A stretch of DNA of 6,540 nt from an uncultured Alphaproteobacteria bacterium (GTDB lineage: Bacteria > Pseudomonadota > Alphaproteobacteria > Thalassobaculales > Thalassobaculaceae), in NCBI GenBank assembly GCA_938028645.1, contig CALIMD010000002.1, positions 1-6,540 on the forward strand, written 5' to 3'. Shown here one piece after another: positions 5,133 to 6,540 of this stretch. The first letter of the stretch is position 1. Each line of letters starts with the position of its first letter. The position numbers and the translations under genes were made by a program. The notes beneath the pieces are model-generated. The model worked only from the letters and a program-made list of their open reading frames with translations, had not been told where the DNA came from and searched no databases.

Positions 5133-6540
5133 ATGAGTCTCACGACCTCACTTCTTCATGCTCGATCTGGTCTTGTTGGTGCGCAGGCAGGTTTGGATGT
5201 TGTTTCCCGCAACATAGCCAATGCCACAACAGAAGGATATACGAAGAAGATCCATAATCAGGCTAACCTTATTATTGGAGGAACAGGCTCTGGGTTAAAG
5301 GTTGAAGAAGTTACGAGAAGAGTTACTGAGACTCTGCAAGAATCACTTAGAGAGCAAAATGGTGTAATTGAAAAATTAGAAATTTTGGATGATTTTCTTG
5401 GTCGTTTAGAATTGGAGTTTGGGAGACCTGACGATCAATCTTCTATTTCCGCAAAACTCACCGATTTAAAAAAGGCATTTCAAGCATTTTCTACCGCCCC
5501 TGAAAATGCAACTAACGCTATTGGTTTAGTCGCCACTGCAGATACATTAGCTCGGTCGTTTAACGACCTAAACACTTTAATACAAGATTTACGGGTTGAA
5601 GCCGATGGTCGGATCTCTGACCGAGTGATAGAAGTGAATGCATCTCTAACAAGTTTGCAGGAACTGAATAAACAGATAGGTCAGAAGGTTGCTGCACTTC
5701 AGTCTTCCGCTGATTTGAGGGACCAAAGAGATCAATTGTTGCTGGCAATTAATAAAAATCTAAGTGTTGGATCATTTGAAAGGACTAACAGTAAAATCAC
5801 AGTATCGACAGCTGATGGTCAACTTATGTTGGACGATACTTTAATATCTATGTCATTTGTTGCAACCTCGTCCCTATCGGCTGGATCTAATGGTCAACCT
5901 GTTCAATTAGGAGGGGCGGATGTTACGAGTTCAATATCGGCCCGGGATGGGAGTATAGCCGGTTTACTGAGTTTGCGAGATACTGTTTTGCCGGAATTTC
6001 AGGTTGTTTTAGATGACCTTGCCTTCAAAGTAGCTTCATCTTTAGGAACGGTAAATGTAAGCGGGACCAACGAAGATTTGAATTTATTCACAGATTCGGG
6101 GGGTAATGTTCCTGGCGCATTCACTAACGGTTTCTCGGGGACTATGAAGGTGAGGGATGCACTGCTAACCACTCCAACTGATATTCGAGATCCTCAGGCG
6201 GGGGCTGGTTATACCCCTCTTGGAGAGGCAGACAACGCGCTGCCACTTGCAGTACTAGGACTTTTCGAAACTCAATCAGCACTTTCTCAAGCTGCTGGTG
6301 TCAATAACACTATGGAAGGATTTAGTGCCGCTTTGATTGGTAAAATAGCAAATAAAAAAGCTGATTATGATAGCCAACTTACTTTTCAAAAAGTTTTTAG
6401 AGATGGATTACGGGATAGAGTGGAAAATGAAAGTGGCGTGAACACGGACGAAGAATTAACAGAATTAATTAGATTAGAGGCAGCATACGGAGCGTCTGCC
6501 CGCGTTCTTAATGCAGTTCAACGGGCCTTTGATGATCTTA
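5133..6540 (+). CDS. flgK: FlgK, flagellar hook-filament junction protein (3' end missing)
   Basis: FlgK (HAP1) is exported and assembles as the first junction ring between hook and filament. The visible 469 residues run without a stop into the right edge. The N-terminus has the rod/hook-family pattern ARSGLVGAQAGLDVVSRNIA followed by NATTEGYT (about residues 7-37). The FlgK-typical DLRDQRDQLL lies near residue 193. The conserved C-terminal segment, SGVNTDEELTELIRLEAAYG then ASARVLNAVQRAFDDL, sits against the edge. Compared with the family only a handful of residues should be missing, so the gene is nearly complete; flgL would be the expected next gene. The ATG at 5133 fits the conserved N-terminus and has AAAGGG six bases upstream. 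The gene has its own sigma-54 promoter and leader hairpin and is divergent from the TPR/GT gene, 208 bp apart. Confidence 0.96.
   Translation, partial: MSLTTSLLHARSGLVGAQAGLDVVSRNIANATTEGYTKKIHNQANLIIGGTGSGLKVEEVTRRVTETLQESLREQNGVIEKLEILDDFLGRLELEFGRPDDQSSISAKLTDLKKAFQAFSTAPENATNAIGLVATADTLARSFNDLNTLIQDLRVEADGRISDRVIEVNASLTSLQELNKQIGQKVAALQSSADLRDQRDQLLLAINKNLSVGSFERTNSKITVSTADGQLMLDDTLISMSFVATSSLSAGSNGQPVQLGGADVTSSISARDGSIAGLLSLRDTVLPEFQVVLDDLAFKVASSLGTVNVSGTNEDLNLFTDSGGNVPGAFTNGFSGTMKVRDALLTTPTDIRDPQAGAGYTPLGEADNALPLAVLGLFETQSALSQAAGVNNTMEGFSAALIGKIANKKADYDSQLTFQKVFRDGLRDRVENESGVNTDEELTELIRLEAAYGASARVLNAVQRAFDDL

Noticed and set aside
5560..5748. 62-codon minus-strand open frame inside flgK
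   Set aside because: It is antisense to a conserved part of FlgK and has no recognisable features.

Overview
The window is a late flagellar locus from an alphaproteobacterium. The evidence is a short alphaproteobacterial-type flagellin followed at once by flaF, a regulator largely confined to that class, and two textbook sigma-54 (-24/-12) promoters in front of the flagellin and flgK. The sequence does not settle a lower rank. The moderately AT-rich codon use and the tetratricopeptide (TPR)/glycosyltransferase genes beside the flagellin would fit a marine Rhodospirillales-like lineage, but that is a guess.

Layout from left to right: (1) the 3' part of a plus-strand gene for a TPR protein with a C-terminal GT-B glycosyltransferase-like domain, cut by the left edge; (2) a 286-bp regulatory gap holding an inverted repeat, a sigma-54 promoter and a structured leader of about 130 nt; (3) flagellin; (4) flaF, 51 bp downstream and probably co-transcribed; (5) a convergent minus-strand gene for a second, divergent TPR/glycosyltransferase-like protein, 19 bp from flaF; (6) a 208-bp divergent intergenic region with a sigma-70-like promoter for the minus-strand gene and a second sigma-54 promoter with a leader hairpin for flgK; (7) flgK, the hook-filament junction protein, lacking only its last few codons at the right edge.

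How the genes fit together: flagellin (filament subunit) and FlgK (the adaptor on which the filament is built) are late structural proteins and share one promoter type. FlaF is a post-transcriptional and secretion regulator of flagellin. The two TPR/GT-B proteins that bracket the flagellin-flaF unit resemble in architecture the Caulobacter flagellin glycosyltransferase FlmG (TPRs that dock flagellin, fused to a transferase domain). They are good candidates for modifying this flagellin, whose short central region is rich in Ser and Thr. This is inference from architecture and position.

The most notable non-coding signal is a shared dyad, ACCTA-N4-TAGGT, in the leader of both sigma-54 transcripts. 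In each leader it sits inside a longer stem-loop. In flgK the stem runs into the Shine-Dalgarno sequence, and in the flagellin leader a second hairpin abuts the ribosome binding site.
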